This document shows, piece after piece, positions 21,953 to 32,231 of a DNA stretch of 64,000 bases; within the stretch, counting starts at the first letter, position 1; every line of letters begins with the position of its first letter. The notes under the pieces are model-generated. The model searched no databases. It saw only the letters and a list, made by a program, of their open reading frames with translations, and was not told the origin of the DNA. Position numbers and translations under genes: made by a program. Source of the DNA: Allomyces macrogynus ATCC 38327 (taxonomy: Eukaryota; Blastocladiomycota; Blastocladiomycetes; Blastocladiales; Blastocladiaceae). The stretch covers positions 403,795 to 467,794 of the forward strand of contig GG745329.1 of assembly GCA_000151295.1 (NCBI GenBank), given 5' to 3'.

Positions 21953-22967
21953 ATGTTGGAAGCGCGCCTGCCGTCGGCCGTCACGCTCAAGAAGATTATC
22001 GACGCCGTCAAGGAGCTCGTGCAAGATGCAAACTTTGACTGCAACGACTCGGGCATTGCCCTGCAGGCCATGGACTCGTCGCACGTTGCGCTCGTCGCGC
22101 TCCTGATGCGCGCCGAAGGGTTCGACCCCTACCGCTGCGACCGCAACATTGCCCTTGGCATCAACTTTGCCACGCTTGCTAAGGTCATGAAGTGCGCGGG
22201 CAACGACGACAACCTGACCATCAAGGCTGGCGAGGACGCTGATGTGCTGAGCCTGTACGACCATTTGCCCCCGTGTGGTCGCCGTGTGAGTCCATGAGCT
22301 GACTGGTTCCATTCTTTATTCGACAGGATGTTTGAGAGCACAAGTACGGACGCCCGCTCCACCCGCTCGATTGCGTTTTTACGCGCGAAATGCTCATCCG
22401 GCCATGCGGACTGACGTGCGCCCGAACCTCCACCAGACTCGGACCGCATCTCGGAATTCGACATCAAGCTCATGGACGTCGACGCCGACCACCTCGGTAT
22501 CCCGGAAACCGACTACTCGGCCACGATCAAGATGCCCTCGGCCGAGTTCCAGCGCATTTGCCGCGACCTGAGCGTCATGAGCGAGACTGGTCCGTTCACA
22601 TCCGTCCTTCCACCACTCGCTCCCCCCGCGAGTCTGCTCACACACCTTCTCCACCCCAGTCACGATCGAGGCCGTCAAGGACGCAGTCAAGTTTATTGCC
22701 TCGGGCGACACGGGCAGCGGGTCGATCACGGTCAAGCCCAACCAGGCCGTCGACAAGAAGGACATGGAAGTCACCGTGCAGCTGCAGGAGCCCGTCAAGC
22801 TCGCCTTCTCGCTCAAGTACCTCAACCACTTTGCCAAGGCCGCAACGCTCGCGGGTTCCGTCACGCTCTCGCTCTCCGACGACGTGCCGCTCATGGTCGA
22901 GTTTGCCATGGACAATGACCTTGGGTACCTGCGCTTCTACCTTGCGCCCAAGATTGGCGACGAGTAG
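21953..22967 (+). CDS. PCNA: PCNA, DNA sliding clamp
   Basis: PCNA forms the trimeric clamp that tethers replicative DNA polymerases and repair factors. The four exons are 21953-22254, 22327-22343, 22437-22589 and 22660-22967, totalling 259 residues in frame, the normal length. The start [20 protein letters not shown], the DNA-facing [20 protein letters not shown] and the loop [20 protein letters not shown] are clear. So is the C-terminus [20 protein letters not shown] to [13 protein letters not shown]. Exon 2 is only 17 nt and codes the MFEST core of the conserved LMFESxNxDRISEF segment. No gene-specific regulation is visible beyond the short divergent promoter. Confidence 0.97.
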
Positions 22968-23280
22968 GATCGTGCGGTCGCGTGGATGGAAGTGTCGGCA
23001 GGGGGACGTTTAGGTCGTGGTATAACGCCATTTTTTTTTGTTCGTCGGGAGTTCCCTTGGCTATGGTCTCGCTGGTTCTTGCTCGACAAGCGCTACGCGC
23101 TGCGACGCAGGCCAGCAATCAGATCAGCTCCATGACAGCTTCTAGTGGAGTGCCAACGAAATGTATGGTGCAAGCACCTAACGCTCCTAGAAAAACAAAG
23201 GCGGCAGCACGACGCGAAAGACAAGAGACTCGGAGCAGCACGTCCAAGCATGGCCACAGACCGGCCGGTCATCCTCTAAT
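22968..23280. other. Convergent 3' intergenic region
   Basis: This separates the PCNA and ERV2 stops. A T9 run near 23032 could be part of the PCNA 3' end signals. No gene is seen. Confidence 0.45.
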
Positions 23281-24341
23281 CTACGCGTCCAGAATCGGCA
23301 CTCGCGGCTTATCGTGTGCCTTGACGGCTGGCGGAACCGTTGCGACCCCATCCCCTCCTGCCGGTGACGACCCCGCCGCCGCCGGCGCGTCGCCCCGACT
23401 CAACGCGTCGCGCACAGCCACCTCCTTCTGCTTGCGCGCCAGCAGCGCCGCATAATCCTCGTCAAACAAACTGCGGCGCTCCACAAGCAACGTCCTCTCG
23501 AGCGGGCTCAGGGCCTTGATTTCCGGATCTTCTTCCTCCTCCTCGTCCGCGGCGGCCGCTGCGGTACTGCCCGCGGCTTTCGGTGCGCCCTCATCGGCAC
23601 ACCCGCACTTCCACCGGTCGCCGACCTTGTTGCAATCAAACACGGTGTGTCCAAGCCGCAGATTCGCCTTGTTGTGCAGCTTGCACAGGTACTGCGAGAG
23701 GGCGTCGCGCGAACCCAAGTGCGGTTCCGGTGGGTGCGTGCGCAGCATCGCCTGGAAGTGCTCGGCGCTGGCGAAATGGAGAGTCGGTTAGGCGCGCGAC
23801 CGGGTGGACAAGGTACCGACGAGGAACACGCACCAGTCGCCGCACGGGTAGAGCCGGCCAATCAAGTAAATAAACAGCCGCATCGACTCTTGCTCGTCGG
23901 GCTGTGGCGCGTTCGGATACGTGTTGCCCATCGTGTGGATCAAGTGCCACGACGACCGGCCGAGCGCCGCGCTAAATGTCCACCCCAGGCGTCAACACGA
24001 GCTCCAATGTTCCTGCGTATCAGGGCGGACACGCACCGGAGCGTCTGGTTGCCCATCTTGGGCATGATCGCGGCGCCCAAATGGTGCGGCGCCCCCGAGG
24101 AAGACGACGACGCGGCCTGGATACGGTCGACGACGGCCTGCGTCTTGGACCGCAGCCACACCGTAAACGCGGCAGCGGATGCGGTGCTGTCGTCCATGTC
24201 GTTGCTGGGCGGCGCGAGTTGCGCCATGGACGACCGCGGCGCGCCGGTCGCGTCAGGCGCTGATGCGCTTGACAACAGGATGGATACGAGGACCAGGACC
24301 ACGAGACCCAGCAGGACCAGTAGCCGCCGCGTCGTGTTCAT
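23281..24341 (-). CDS. ERV2: ERV2-type FAD-linked sulfhydryl oxidase
   Basis: The enzyme uses FAD and oxygen to make disulfides in the secretory pathway. The three exons 24037-24341, 23834-23971 and 23281-23767 give 309 residues. The N-terminus MNTTRRLLVLLGLVVLVLV is a signal-anchor. The catalytic region reads LGRSSWHLIHTMGNTYPNAP, then LYPCGDCAEHFQAML with the CxxC active site (CGDC), whose second Cys is completed across an intron. KLHNKANLRLGHTVFDC then gives the FAD-binding HNxxN and structural Cys. A CGC pair (WKCGCADEG) follows FDC at the position of the shuttle cysteines of yeast Erv2, which sets it apart from mitochondrial Erv1. The tail of about 80 residues after CGC is acidic, then charged, and has no obvious ER-retention signal. 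Confidence 0.85.
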
Positions 24342-25150
24342 GGTTGCAGTTGGTCGAGGCGCAGGCGTAAAGTGGTTGACTGGCCCGGGTACAACAGTTG
24401 GATACTGTTAGCGCGCGGCGTGTTGCTTGGATGCGGGGGGTTGCAGGCAATGGGGGCGGCCAATTCGTGGCCGGCCGCGGTGGTCGTCGACGGTGGACAG
24501 GTTGGTTCGAGAACAAGAAAAAGAGAACTTTTGATGGCGGACTGGATGGGACGCGCCCAAGGGGCCAAGGGCGAGGCGTCGAGGTGGAAGACAGCGTAAA
24601 GTGGGCGAAACCAGAGTCGCGCGACATTGAAATCATCCCTTAGCTCATTCTCTCACGACGAGCGCGCTGAGCACAACGAGAACACCAAGAGCCCCAATTC
24701 CAACGCACCATGTTTACCAAACGAGAAAAGACCCAAACACCGCACACCCGCACGCTCAAAGCAGGGCGGGCGACCAGGGCAGGAGCATGCGGCAGCGAGC
24801 AGGGAACGAACGAACAGACGGAGACGCAAGCAAAGAAATCGAACCAAACGGCAAGGAAAACCAACGCGAAACGACCACCCAACGCAAGGCCAGACGTAGG
24901 AAACATAGCGGCAACGAACAGCGGAAATGCCAAGGAGGACGGAAGGGACGGCGAGGACAGTGACCAACTCACGCATGCCGACATGGCACCGAGGGGCAGA
25001 ACGCCAGGGAAACGAAGAGAACGAAATGAAGACGGTGCGATCAAAAGCCACAATTCAAATACACAAAGCAAGCGCGGCAACGGCATGAAACGTCTTGTTA
25101 CAGCGCGTGCACATCGCACGACTCGCTTGTTGGCCCCACCAGCCGCCGCC
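24342..25150. other. ERV2 promoter and SEC14 3' flank, strand-asymmetric
   Basis: No gene is seen. From about 24620 to 25080 the plus strand is purine/A-C rich, so the SEC14 sense strand is pyrimidine-rich, like the flank after the MEI2-like gene. Confidence 0.5.
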
Positions 25151-26071
25151 TTAGGCCGATGTCTCGAGCTCGGCCTTGATCTGGTTCATGAGCGCCGTGA
25201 GCGTCTCGGTCTCGGCCACCTTGTCGGCCTCAATCTCCTCGACCGAGACTTCGTTCCACGGGCCAATATCCGACTGCTCGCACCCACCGGGGCACTGGCA
25301 CTTGCCGCCCAGCCGCTTGGGCAGCACCTCCTCGTCGACGTACTCGAGCACCGACTTCTTGAACCCGGACCCGAGAATATGAATCTTCTTGACGGTCACT
25401 TCGTCGAGGAACGGCTTGATGAGCGACCAGACCGACGAGAAGAGCATGGGCGCGTTGATGATGAACATGGTGCCGAGCATTTCCGGGTAGTAATCTTGGC
25501 CAATCTTCGACACTTGCTTGACAAACGACGCGACCTGCGAAAACGACATGAGCGAAACGCCCGCCAAGTCGAGAATCGTGCACGACTGCTCGATATGCAG
25601 CGGCCCGTTCGGCGCGCGCTTGGAGCACGCCGGGAACCGGTGATCAATCGTCTTTTCGTACTCGAACACGTGTTTTTGCTGCATGCGGTCCATGGTCGTG
25701 ACGGCCGTCAGCTTGCGCACGTCGAGGTGGCCCAGGTGCTCAATGTAGATGGGCCGGCCGAGCTTGTCGGTGCCGTGGTAGTACTGCGGGTACAGAGCGC
25801 GCACAAGATCGGCCTCCGGAAACGTAAACTCCTTGACAAGCTGGTCCACTCCAAAGTCGGTGCGCCACTGCTCGTACGCGTAGAGCATCAGCTTGGTCTT
25901 GGGCAGATCGAACCGCCGCGCACGCAAAAAGCGCAGCAGCATGTGCTCGTTGTGCCGTGCCGGATCAAACTTGCCGTCGGCCACCATGTCGCGCTGCAGC
26001 TGCGCCAACGCCGCTTGCTGGTCCTCGGTCAGGTGGCCGGAACGGCCCGCCGTCGGGTGCTCAATCGTCAT
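25151..26071 (-). CDS. SEC14: SEC14 phosphatidylinositol/phosphatidylcholine transfer protein
   Basis: It exchanges phosphatidylinositol and phosphatidylcholine and keeps Golgi lipid balance for secretion. It is an uninterrupted 306-residue frame, near the yeast length of 304. The CRAL-TRIO N-terminal helices include NEHMLLRFLRARRFDLPKTK, and the lipid-binding domain includes YYHGTDKLGRPIYIEHLGHL, FEYEKTIDHRFPACSKRA and CTILDLAGVSLMSF. YYPEMLGTMFIINAPMLFSS and LGSGFKKSVLEYVDEEVLPK follow. A short acidic C-terminal helix ends ELETSA. It is one of the few intronless conserved genes here. A C13 run (sense) lies 20-33 nt before the start. Confidence 0.95.
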   Translation of the reverse strand: MTIEHPTAGRSGHLTEDQQAALAQLQRDMVADGKFDPARHNEHMLLRFLRARRFDLPKTKLMLYAYEQWRTDFGVDQLVKEFTFPEADLVRALYPQYYHGTDKLGRPIYIEHLGHLDVRKLTAVTTMDRMQQKHVFEYEKTIDHRFPACSKRAPNGPLHIEQSCTILDLAGVSLMSFSQVASFVKQVSKIGQDYYPEMLGTMFIINAPMLFSSVWSLIKPFLDEVTVKKIHILGSGFKKSVLEYVDEEVLPKRLGGKCQCPGGCEQSDIGPWNEVSVEEIEADKVAETETLTALMNQIKAELETSA

Positions 26072-27076
26072 GGTTCAGGCGCAGCGTTACAGGGGGGGGG
26101 GGGGTAGGAGCTGGTCGAGAGAGGGGACGCGCGTCGCGGAGCGGGGCGAGCGAGCGATTGCGCAGGGTTACGCGGCGGGCACGTAGTTCCGAGGCAGACC
26201 GTTGAAAGTCGAGAGAAAAAGACGAGCAGCGAGACGCACGACGTCGACACCACGAGATAGAAGCAGGGCAGAAGAGGGAGCGGGGGGAGGAGGCGCGTCT
26301 TGGTTAGGACTCGAGGGCTAACAGGTCCAGAAGCCGTAATGTCGAGGCAACGCCCCCCGCATCGCGCCGCACGGTGCCGCTGCCTTCAAACTGCAACGCA
26401 CACCGTGCACAGCAGCATCAGCAGCAGCGGCAGCACAGCGGCTCGTCTTGGTGGCATGGGGGCGTGCGCGCCAATGCGGCGATAAGAACGCGTCTGCTGG
26501 CGTAATGTTGGCAAGCACACACCTTGCGGGGCGGGGAGTGCGGCAACTTGGTGCGCGACCCGAGCGAGACTGCAGCGGTTGGTGAGTCGCGACGGAGCGG
26601 TTGCAGCGAGCTGGGAGCTGTCGACGCGGGGAGCTGGCGGGTCGAGCGGCAGACCGCAGCAGGTTGACGAGGCCAGCCAGAGCGCGCTGCTGCACTTGAA
26701 GCCTGTCCGGTGGAGTTGGATGGACGTGTGGGCTGTGGAGAGGCCGAGAAGCATCAGCAGCATCGCCAGGCGGCAGCCGGCTCGGCGCCTCGAGTCCATT
26801 TACATCCTGCTAGAATGATGGCATCGAACGAGCAATGTGCCTCATCCAAATAGCGAGGCGTGATATGCACGCTGTGGCGCTTGCTCCTCCTGACTCTCGA
26901 GGCACGTCTCGCGTCCTTTTGCAAACGACGGGGCACGACCGCGTCAAGCAGGACGTGAATCCGAAACGAGAATGACACCCAGCCATAGCTTGGCCGCGAA
27001 GTCGAGCTGAGCATCCACCACCCGCTCTGAACACGACAATTTATCGGAATGAATATTGACTACTGCCGCCATCACA
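26072..27076. other. SEC14 upstream region and photolyase 3' flank
   Basis: This 1-kb stretch has no recognised gene. It includes a 13-G run at 26092-26104. A leucine-rich minus-strand frame at 26386-26799 has no family resemblance and is probably chance. An intron in the SEC14 leader is possible but not shown. Confidence 0.45.
26092..26104 (-). repeat. Homopolymer G13/C13 next to SEC14 start
   Basis: Thirteen consecutive G on the plus strand, so C on the SEC14 sense strand, lie within the likely 5' leader. Confidence 0.8.
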
Positions 27077-28886
27077 CTACACCACCTTGCCCGCCGCAAT
27101 CTTGAACGCGTTGATCGCGCGCACGCGCGCCGCCTTGTGGTCGACAATCGGCCGCGGGTAACCCGTCCGCACAAACACGGCCGCCGGCAGCCGCGCGTGC
27201 GGTTCGTGCAGCGCCTTGCTATCCTTGACCGCGCGCAGCTCGGGCACGTACTTGCGAATCGTGACCGCATCCGGGTCAAACTTTTCCGACTGCAGGTACG
27301 GGTTGAAGACGCGGAAATAGGGCTGCGAGTCGGTGCCCGTCGACGCCGACCACTGCCACCCGCCATTGTTCTGCGCCAGGTCGCCGTCAATCAAGTGCCG
27401 CATGAAGAAGCGCTCCCCACGGCGCCAGTCGATCAGCAGGTCCTTGGTCAAGAACATGGCCGCGACCATGCGCAGCCGGTTGCTCAGGTACCCTTCGCGC
27501 ACGAGCATGCGCATCGCCGCATCGACGATTGGGTACCCCGTCTTCCCCTCGCACCATGCCGTGAAATGCCGCTCGGCCTCGTCTTTGGTCGCCGGGTCAT
27601 GGTCGGTCCACTTTACCAGCTTCGTGTCGAGCTTGAACGGCTGGTTCATGCTGACGCGGGGGAACGCGACGAGAATGTGCCGGTAAAACTCGCGCCAGAC
27701 GAGCTCCTGCATCCAGTGCACGGCGCCCTTGTCGCCTGTATCAATCTGCCCGCCGTTCGCCGCGCGCGCCACGTTGAAGCACGCACGCGCACTGATCACG
27801 CCCGCCGTCAGGTAGCCCGACATGCTCGAGCACCCGTCGAGCGCGGGAAAGTCGCGGTCGACCGAGTAGGCCGACAGCTTGGCCTGCGCGAACCGCTTGA
27901 GTCGGTCGTGCGCGGCCGTCTCGCCCGCGGGCCATGCGACACGCGTGTGCGCGAGCACCGACTCGTCGATCGGCAGCGTGTATCCCGACAACGCCTCGTG
28001 CGTGGCCTCGGGGATCGCCGTGCCAAACAGGTCCGGCACCACGGTGCGCACCGACGCTGGGTTGGCGCCCGGGTCCGGCGACATGGCGAGCCAGTCTTGC
28101 GGGTGCTTGCGCTTGACCAGGTCCTGCCAGGCCTTGCGAAACGGCGTATACACGGTGTAGACCTTGTTGTCCTTGGACTTGACGACGCCCGGCGCGACAA
28201 TGCACTCGTCGTGCGCGCCGACGCACGCGACGCCTTTGCGGCGCGAGCAACGCCTGGACCGCCGCGTCGCGGCGCGCCTCGTGCCCCTCGTACTCGTGGT
28301 TTGTAGTAAAGGTGCGCCCGGCCCACGCCCCTCGACAAATCTCAGCCCACGACGTTGGGCACCTCGTCCCACAACGCGGCGTGCAGGACCCGTCAACGGG
28401 ATCTGGAACTCGGCCTCGAGCCCGACTCGCAAGTTCGGCCCAATTGCGCAGCAAAAGTCGACCTTGCCGGGGCATAGTCGTGCATCGGTATTTCGGCCGC
28501 AGGCACCAAAGCACGTCAGAAGAGCACCATTGAAGCTCTTCGCCGTCGCGTGCGCCGACGGGCCCCCTGGTGCGACCGAGTTGGCGCCGACGACCGGCGC
28601 ACGCTGCGCGTTCCACTTGCGCGGCCTGCACCCACGCGCGGTAGAGCGCCGTGTTATCGCGCACGCGCAGGTCCTTGCTACGGAACCAAAACACGACGGG
28701 GCCTTGCTGCCGCGGGCTTGCCGGGCGCGTGCTCGAGGAAGAAGTGGAGGCCGCAGCAGTGGCGGTTGCGCGCGGCTTCTTGGCGGGAGGCGGGGCCATG
28801 GTACTGTTGTCGCTGCTGTTGCTGCTGTAGGCGTCCGAATTGGTCGCGGACGATGAGCGCGGGCGGCGGGACGCGGCAGGGGCCAT
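27077..28886 (-). CDS. PHR1: Class I CPD photolyase/cryptochrome family, N-terminal half frame-broken
   Basis: Photolyases use FAD and blue light to split UV-induced pyrimidine dimers. The start at 28886 leads through a disordered nuclear-type tail to GPVVFWFRSKDLRVRDNTAL, the conserved photolyase start. The C-terminal FAD domain is intact from about 28240 to the stop. It has SMSGYLTAGVISARACF, ELVWREFYRHILVAFPR and GKTGYPIVDAAMRMLVREGY, and then NRLRMVAAMFLTKDLLIDWR. NNGGWQWSASTGTDSQPYFR and VFNPYLQSEKFDPDAVTIRK complete it. The last pattern is that of class I CPD photolyases (GWQWxxSTGTDxxPYFRxFNP). Between about 28240 and 28690, recognisable pieces (VDF, the FQIPL strand, WDEVPNVVG, NHEYEGHEARRDAAVQALLA) fall in three different frames. 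Only indels or several tiny introns could join them. It is either a pseudogene in progress or a local sequence-error cluster. Confidence 0.75.
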
Positions 28887-29269
28887 GGTTGATGTCGAAT
28901 AGGATCAGGTACGGACTGGTTGAAGGGTCGACGGGCGAAATCAGCGCAGGTTCGAGAGAACGAATCCAGGAGGGCACGCAAGAGCCTGTCGCGGAACTGG
29001 GGGCGGCCATACGTTTATTGGTCGCACGTCGGCAGAGCTGACCGCTGGTTGCCGAGCGGATTGCGGTCGGCTGTCGGGGAGGGCGAGCATGCTGGCCGTC
29101 GAATTGATCATGATCAAGGAGCGTTGCATCGGGCGGCCGACTTGGGGGCGGGTGACAAGTGGTGGCGATGCGCGGTCTCGCGATCTCGACGCGACCCCGT
29201 GTTCCCACCCACCGCACCACCGCAACCAAGACGAGAGGAAACCATTGACACCAAAATGACCAAAATTTA
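28887..29269. other. Intergenic region upstream of photolyase
   Basis: It holds the photolyase promoter and the 3' flank of the next minus-strand gene. No gene is seen. Confidence 0.45.
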
Positions 29270-30319
29270 TTACTTCAGGCTCAACAACACCGTCGCAACC
29301 CCAACTGCCGCCGCCAGCGCGAGCCCGCCGCGGTCGCTCTCGGCCCCTGGCGCCGCAGGCGCCGCCGCGCTTACAGGCCCGCCGATTACAAGGTACTTGA
29401 CGTCGGGCGCCAGGAAAATGGCGCCAATCGCAACATTCAGCCCCATGGTCCACAACCGCGCCTCAATGGCTTCGCGTGCCCTCGTCGACGTTGCGCGGCG
29501 GTAGACGCGCCAGACCCGCAACCAGTCGCGCGCGCCGCGCGCCAAACTCGCGCACCGCACGGTCATGGCGACCCCATTCAGACCATAGACAACGTGGCCA
29601 AAGTACCGCGCACGCAGACCTGTCACGGACGCACCCAGGGTCGCGCCCACGGCCGCAGCGCTTTCTTCGGGGGTCGGTGCGCTGGGCCATGCTGGATTAC
29701 CGGCCACGACGCGGTCCCACAACGAGCCGAGCAGTTCCTTGGTTGAGCTGGCTGTGGCGAGCAGGTTGGTCGCAGGGTCAAAGTGCGCATCGTGCCATGC
29801 GGCCGTCGCCATACATCCAATCGAGTAGGCGGTACTGCCAGCAGCCCATGTCAAAACCGTGCCGACTAGGCCGCGGTCGAGCGAGAGCGACGCCACGACG
29901 ATGGAAATACCGTGCTGCACGAGGTGCCGCGCACCCGGGTGGTAGAGCGCATTCAGCACCAGCGTCGCGGGCCCGGACGTGATGTCGACGTGCATGAGCG
30001 TGTCGAGAGCGCGAATTGCCGTGGAAATGAGACCTTGCGGTGCAGGCACGGCCACTTGGTCGGCAAACGCCGGGTCGGCTGGGTTTGGCGGCGCGGAGAG
30101 CCGGAAGGTCAGGACGAGGGCGCGGCGGAGCGCGTTCGGGTCGACGATGGGGCGGCCGCCGTCAGTCCGGACCAGGTCGCGCGACGCGAGCAACGCCGGG
30201 ATCAGCGACAGGCTGAAGGCAATGACGGCATGCTGCGTGCCGGGCGTCGCGCCGAGCCACGGCTTCGGGTCGGCGAGCGAGTTGCCGGCGCTGCCCGGGA
30301 TCGGGATCAGGATCGGCAT
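29270..30319 (-). CDS. Unknown multi-pass membrane protein
   Basis: This is an uninterrupted frame of 349 residues from the ATG at 30319; the frame stays open upstream to 30547, so an earlier start is possible. I do not recognise a family. Hydrophobic stretches include AVIAFSLSLIPALLASRDLV near the N-terminus, GISIVVASLSLDRGLVGTVL and LTWAAGSTAYSIGC mid-protein. LWTMGLNVAIGAIFLAP and the C-terminal LALAAAVGVATVLLSLK follow. Between them are Arg-rich loops (RARYFGHVVYGLNGVAMTVR, DWLRVWRVYRRATSTRAREA) that suggest cytosolic exposure. The hydrophobic C-terminus ending near the stop could be a tail segment. The consistent membrane pattern supports a real gene; function is unknown. Confidence 0.55.
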   Translation of the reverse strand: MPILIPIPGSAGNSLADPKPWLGATPGTQHAVIAFSLSLIPALLASRDLVRTDGGRPIVDPNALRRALVLTFRLSAPPNPADPAFADQVAVPAPQGLISTAIRALDTLMHVDITSGPATLVLNALYHPGARHLVQHGISIVVASLSLDRGLVGTVLTWAAGSTAYSIGCMATAAWHDAHFDPATNLLATASSTKELLGSLWDRVVAGNPAWPSAPTPEESAAAVGATLGASVTGLRARYFGHVVYGLNGVAMTVRCASLARGARDWLRVWRVYRRATSTRAREAIEARLWTMGLNVAIGAIFLAPDVKYLVIGGPVSAAAPAAPGAESDRGGLALAAAVGVATVLLSLK

Positions 30320-30700
30320 GGCGGCGGGTCGCGGCTGCAGCTGGTCCCTGGTTCGTGCTTGCAGCCGAGCGTGTCGGGCCGGTGTGCGGGGCGTAAGCGA
30401 GCAGCAACAAGGCGACAAGCGCGCCGTCTCGCACGCTGAAGGGCGCGATGTCCCGTGACAAGCACGCCGCTCACAGGGGCGCGTCGCATGCTTCGTGCAG
30501 GTGCACTCCAGCGTTGTGAAAACCAGGCGAGCCGGCCACTTTCTCACCGCCCCCTTTCCCCGGCCAGCTCCTCAGCCAGCACGGCGCGACTCCGCCCTGG
30601 AGCCGCTCGGACTCGCTCCACCTGCAAAAACAGGCCGCAAATCGTTTCTTCTCCTCGTGGTATATGTTCCATCCGCCTGCGACACCGAACATCAGCACAC
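30320..30700. other. Divergent promoter region, unknown membrane gene / YOP1
   Basis: This is a 381-bp spacer between divergent starts. No gene is seen; part could code if the membrane protein starts further upstream. Confidence 0.45.
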
Positions 30701-31813
30701 ATGGAGCAATTCAACCAACTTAAGAGTACCGATCCGCCGTCATGCTCCCGGCACCTCCGCCACTTGCTTTGTGATGAACAAACACGGGCTCTCGAACGCG
30801 ATAATGGACCCTGGATCCCGGCTGATGCGCTTTCTCGCGTAGTCACGCTGGACAAGCAGCTCCAGCAGTACCCGGGCATGGTCCAGCTCGAGGCTTCGAC
30901 TGGTCCGTCCTGCTCTCCTTGCGGGACAACCGATCTGCACGATCAAATAGAATGGCACGCTCACGTCTAAGCACCACTTCTAGGCGTGCCTAAGGCCTAC
31001 ATTGCTCTCGGCGTCGGCGCGCTGCTCGCCTCGTCGGTGCTCTTCAATATTGGCGGCCAGCTCGTTTGCAACCTGATCGGGTTCGTCTACCCGACCTACG
31101 CAAGCTTCAAGAGCATCGAGTCCAAAGACAAGGACGACGACACGCACTGGCTCACCTACTGGTGCGCTGCCCTGTCGTTGAACGCGTGCGTGCCATGGAT
31201 GTCGCTGATCATGAAGTAATTTGTCAACTAGGGTCGTGTTTGGCCTCTTCAACGTTCTGTACGTCGTCTCGCGCTTTCTTAGCCCGTCGGTATTGCACGC
31301 AAGACTGATTACTCTTGCTCTTGCCGATGCGCATGTAGCGAGTTCTTTACCGATATTCTCTTGTATTGGGTCCGCCGCCTGCCGCTATTTCTTGTTGCGA
31401 TCAACCAGCGGCAAGAACTGATGGATGGTGTGCTCCCCGGCGATGCAGATGCCCATGTACTTCATGGTCAAGACCATCTTCCTCGTGTGGCTCTTCCTGC
31501 CCCAGACGCGCGTACGTTGCTTTGCAGCCCGTCTGTCGCTCGCAATGGCACATGCCCCCGTCCCCATGCGATGCCGCTCACGCCTGCACAATCTGCTTCT
31601 AGGGTGCCGAGCGCATGTACCAGTCGGCCATCCGCCCGTTCCTGCTGTGTACGTCCCATTGCTCAGGGTAGAGTGCCTTGTCGTGGCCCGATCGCGGTGC
31701 TGACCGATTACCGGACCTATTTCGTAGCGAACGAGGCCAAGATTGACGAGACGATCAACAAGGCCAAGAAGGCCGCGGCTCACGCGATTGCCGAAACCAT
31801 CAAGCAAGACTAG
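30701..31813 (+). CDS. YOP1: YOP1/REEP5 (TB2/DP1/HVA22) ER-shaping protein
   Basis: It bends ER membranes into tubules through paired hairpins, together with reticulons. The first exon is 30701-30725 (MEQFNQLK), joined to [20 protein letters not shown]. Next comes [20 protein letters not shown] with [20 protein letters not shown] and [20 protein letters not shown], the TB2/DP1 signature. Later small exons read VVFGLFNVL, then [11 protein letters not shown], then [20 protein letters not shown] and [12 protein letters not shown]. The last exon forms the amphipathic helix [20 protein letters not shown] ending at 31813. At least six introns split this short gene; splice joins such as TG|G (Trp) and CT|C (Leu) hold frame. 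Confidence 0.9.
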
Positions 31814-32231
31814 GTCGCCGCCGCGGGGGGGACTAAGAAATTGGACTGGTTTGCAGTCGCCGTCGCTGGCGACGGGTCGCGGGGCACAAGTGGGCGCACG
31901 CGCGAAAGAGATACTGCCGGCCCCGAACGACGAGCGCGTAGGTGCTCATCATGGCACGGACGCGGGCGGCAGACTTCGTAATATTGAAATCCGTTCACGA
32001 CGTTGCAGCGCAAGAGAAGATCAGAGAAGATGGGATGTGCAAGTTGCAACGCTGCAAACCTGTGGAAGCTCAACAAAAGCCCTCTGCTGCCTTGGTCTCG
32101 TCACTTCCCTCCATTTCTCTCGACTCTTGCTTCGCTTCCTCTTGGCCATCGACATCGACCCATCGAGTCCAGCACCCGCACTTCTCCTGCACGACTTACC
32201 GCACAAGAAAGAAGACAGCATAACCAGTACC
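31814..32231. other. Intergenic region YOP1 / acidic protein
   Basis: It holds the YOP1 3' flank and the promoter and leader of the next plus-strand gene. No gene is seen. Confidence 0.45.

Noticed and set aside
24710..26107. Long plus-strand open frame of about 465 codons
   Set aside because: It is antisense to SEC14 and its purine-biased flank; no family features.
26386..26799. Minus-strand leucine-rich frame that could be a small membrane protein
   Set aside because: No family resemblance, and hydrophobic stretches arise from CTG-type composition; insufficient support.
27056..28306. Long plus-strand open frame of about 416 codons
   Set aside because: It is the exact antisense of the conserved photolyase FAD domain and has Arg/Val/His-rich shadow composition.
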